This document shows, piece after piece, positions 61,646 to 64,000 of a stretch of DNA of 64,000 nt (its first letter is position 1; each line of letters starts with the position of its first letter). Made by a program: the position numbers and the translations under genes. The notes under the pieces were generated by a model, which saw nothing but the letters and a program-made list of their open reading frames with translations, did not search any database and was not told where the DNA came from. This DNA is from Acanthochlamys bracteata (Eukaryota > Streptophyta > Magnoliopsida > Pandanales > Velloziaceae). The stretch lies in assembly GCA_019914995.1 (NCBI GenBank), contig CM034126.1:10917001-10981000 (forward strand), written 5' to 3'.

Positions 61646-64000
61646 GGTCCTGTTTGGACGTGTCAAAACTTTTGTGCTTTTGAATTAAAGCTGCTTTAGA
61701 TGCTGTAAGCGACTGTAAAACATTTGCTATAAAAACAGCTTTATGCTGAAAAGTATTTGAATAAATTTTTACTGTATCGTGCTTTTTAATACTGAAAGCT
61801 GAATGAAATATTTGGCTAAATTTATGCTTATTTCTCTATGAAATATATAATAATTGAAATGCCCCTACATATATGGTAATTGATATATTATGAAATTTTT
61901 AATTCTTTTTGATATATTATTTATTTTTTAAAATTTAATAATTTTATTATGTAAAAATTATATAAATAATTACTTATATCAATATTTATAAATTTATTAA
62001 TAAATAATATTATTGATATCAATCAATAATTAATTTGAATAATATTAATTATATAATAATTATTACAATATTAAATTTGAAAATATATTTAAATAATTAT
62101 TAAAATATTTTATATTATATTATAAATTTAGTATTATTATGATAAATTAGTAAATAATTTTGATATATATTTAAATCTGTATAATTATAGATTTATTTTT
62201 ATAGTATAAAAATGTTAAATAAATATTGAACAACTAATAAAGTCAATTGTTAACAATATCAAACAAACCTTAATATAGGTATTATACGGTCATACATATT
62301 GTAACAAAATAAAATACAATCATAAGATCAAACAGAAACATAACATTCATAAATGTCTATATATTTTACTTGCAATTGCATGACGACATGTACCCCACCT
62401 ATCATTATGATCGGATTCATCCTCGGATTGAACGTTTGATGTACTAGAAGATGCTTCAAATGCTGACGGTAGATAAGTTTCACGCTCAGCATCTGTAAAT
62501 GCTTCATCTGCTCCTTTAATCTTGATATAGTTATGTATCGTCATTGTCGCAATAATAATATTACGTTGTACCTCTATTGAATATGACGGCATATCTTTTA
62601 AAATTGCAAAGCGCGTCTTTCATACGCCAAATGTACGTTCAATTATAGTTCTGTATGAAAAATGTAGAAAGTTGAACTTTTCTTTTCTCCCTCTAGGTGC
62701 CCGCACTTGTGGTGTATTGGCACGACGAAAGTCCTCCAAATGATATCTTACGTCCGACCTTTATAAGGACCATATATCTATAGGTATGTTTATATCCTGC
62801 ATTCACTAAATAATATTTATTTTCGTGAGAATGAGGAAATCTCAGTTCAGGCCTGCGTAATACTTCGTTCAGTATGTGTGAAGGTGAGCTGACCCTTTCT
62901 ATCCAGCCCATGTAAATGTAAACCACATATTAAAATCACATACCCAAATATATTTTGAGTAGCATACCTTTTACGTCCAACGTAAGGTGTTACATCTTCT
63001 GACCGTATAGTTGCTTTAATATGTGTCCCATCGATAGCTCCAATACAATCCTGTATTCAAATTTTGATATTAAAATAAAAAATTAAACTTATCTATTATA
63101 ACAATGTAAGTGTCGAAATTCGATTTGATCACTTACTTTAAACCATGGAAGATAACGTACGTTTTGTGGTTTATGAAATGCTTCTCCCTCGTTATATCTA
63201 TAATGAGACCTTATAATATTAGTAACCAATCTCAGCACAGCCTCAAGCACTCAATGAAAATGTCGATGAATCGTCACATCCGAATGATTAAATATTCCTG
63301 ATTTACTCTATTTTCTAAAATATGCGCACACGTTACGAGAAACATAGCAACTTCTTTATGAATAGATATTCCACGTGTTGTATCTAAGTCGTACAACCTT
63401 ATCAACTAATCACATAGTTGTAAAAAATAGGTACCTTAAATTAAAAATTTTGATAGAAACGAACTTCGTTTCCTTCCAGTATGTCATTTATGAAAATATT
63501 ACCCGTATGTATAAATGTACGACATGGACGTTTATATAGATGTCGATTTTAGTACTGAATTACTGCATAATTTGCTTGTTCACATAAGACTGTCTATTCT
63601 TCTTCATTATCATTTTCCTCACTATCACTGGCCCACGGAACCATTTAACTGTAAATATAAAAGTTAGTTTTAAGTGACAATATTAACTAAAAAAATACGT
63701 ATAAACTCATAATTCTCAAAAACAATAATATTATAATTGGTATTAAATTTTTTTCTAATAATATAATTTTGATCGTATTATATACTACCACCATGACACA
63801 ATATACTAGCATCATACTATCAAAACAATATTTTAAACGTTCAATTAAATCACAGTAACAACATACCAACATCATATGCCCACTACAAAATTATTTCAAA
63901 AATATTTATAATATTATTATTTAACGAACATCATATTAACACGACAATATTCTAATAATGTTCACCATAATACTACATAACAACCATAACAATATACAAT
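61646..64000 (-). mobile_element. PIF/Harbinger-type transposon (partial, inactive)
   Basis: The left terminus begins GGTCCTGTTTGG and about 200 bases follow that are similar to the terminal region ending at 41326: shared AAAGCTGCT, AAGCGACTGT, GAATAAATTTTTACTGT and GGCTAA..TT.TGCTTAT. An AT-rich subterminal stretch (61870-62340) precedes the transposase remnant on the minus strand. The other terminus is not within the window, or was not recognised in the last 350 bases. Confidence 0.65.
62347..63645 (-). pseudogene. PIF/Harbinger (HARBI1-like, DDE Tnp4) transposase pseudogene
   Basis: From a possible start near 63645 (MVPWASDSEENDNEEE, then a stop), fragments on the minus strand follow the plant HARBI1-like order: RTFIHTGNIFINDILEGNEV, then LYDLDTTRGISIHKEVAMFL, then DCIGAIDGTHIKA (first catalytic Asp), TPYVGRKRYATQN, CDFNMWFTFTWAG, LNEVLRRPELRFPHSHENKY, YLVNAGYK (second Asp region), YHLEDFRRANTPQVRAPRGR, then IIERTFGV, and the tail MPSYSIEVQRNIIIATMTIH. 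It is inactive: there are stops inside the N-terminal part, frame changes near 62760 and 62945, and both Trp codons expected after TWAG and ERTFGV are stops (TAG and TGA). Confidence 0.85.

Noticed and set aside
62347..62592. 81-codon minus-strand frame as an independent gene
   Set aside because: It is the C-terminal piece of the broken Harbinger transposase, not a separate protein.

Overview
This is a window of plant nuclear DNA, most likely from a dicot. All recognisable genes are intron-rich with GT-AG introns, the intergenic DNA is very AT-rich and full of small TIR elements, and every protein has its closest remembered relatives in flowering plants (DET1, an isoprenylated HMA protein, STE24, PrimPol). 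The species cannot be named from the sequence. No rRNA, tRNA or CRISPR array was seen. Gene models were built by hand from reading frame, splice consensus and remembered family sequences. Exon lengths sum to intact frames in all seven complete genes.

Layout. 1-1,100: first exon of a LysM-domain protein gene (minus), which runs off the left edge. About 2.6-12.9 kb: a gene-free, AT-rich, four-copy direct repeat array. 13.5-21.2 kb: DET1-type gene (plus, 11 exons). 21.2-23.0 kb: AT-rich MITE-like sequence ending just before the next gene. 23.1-27.8 kb: TatD-type metal-dependent DNase gene (plus, 8 exons). 27.8-30.4 kb: intergenic. 30.4-31.85 kb: HIPP gene with a C-terminal CaaX box (minus, 3 exons). 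33.5-36.7 kb: LCBK2-like lipid kinase gene (plus, 12 exons). 37.4-38.6 kb: chloroplast-type DUF2358 gene (minus, 5 exons). 38.85-41.33 kb: candidate TIR transposon carrying a decayed, intron-containing piece of a PTI1-like kinase gene. 42.4-49.1 kb: STE24 CaaX protease gene (minus, 14 exons). 49.46-50.07 kb: a 0.6 kb TIR element. 51.2-60.5 kb: PrimPol gene (plus, 14 exons). 61.65-64.0 kb: PIF/Harbinger-type element with a dead transposase gene, continuing off the right edge.

The genes do not form one pathway. They are housekeeping or regulatory genes: light signalling and ubiquitin ligase (DET1), nuclease (TatD), metal or small-ligand binding at membranes (HIPP), sphingolipid signalling (LCBK2), CaaX processing (STE24) and DNA damage tolerance (PrimPol). 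The HIPP ends in a CaaX box and STE24 is a CaaX protease, but their proximity is probably chance.

The most unusual content is transposon and duplication biology: the captured kinase fragment and its link to the nearby Harbinger family, degenerate repeats of a PrimPol exon inside the following intron, small tandem duplications touching splice sites in the TatD gene, and a repeat array whose two inner copies show homopolymer shrinkage suggestive of unpolished long-read assembly.
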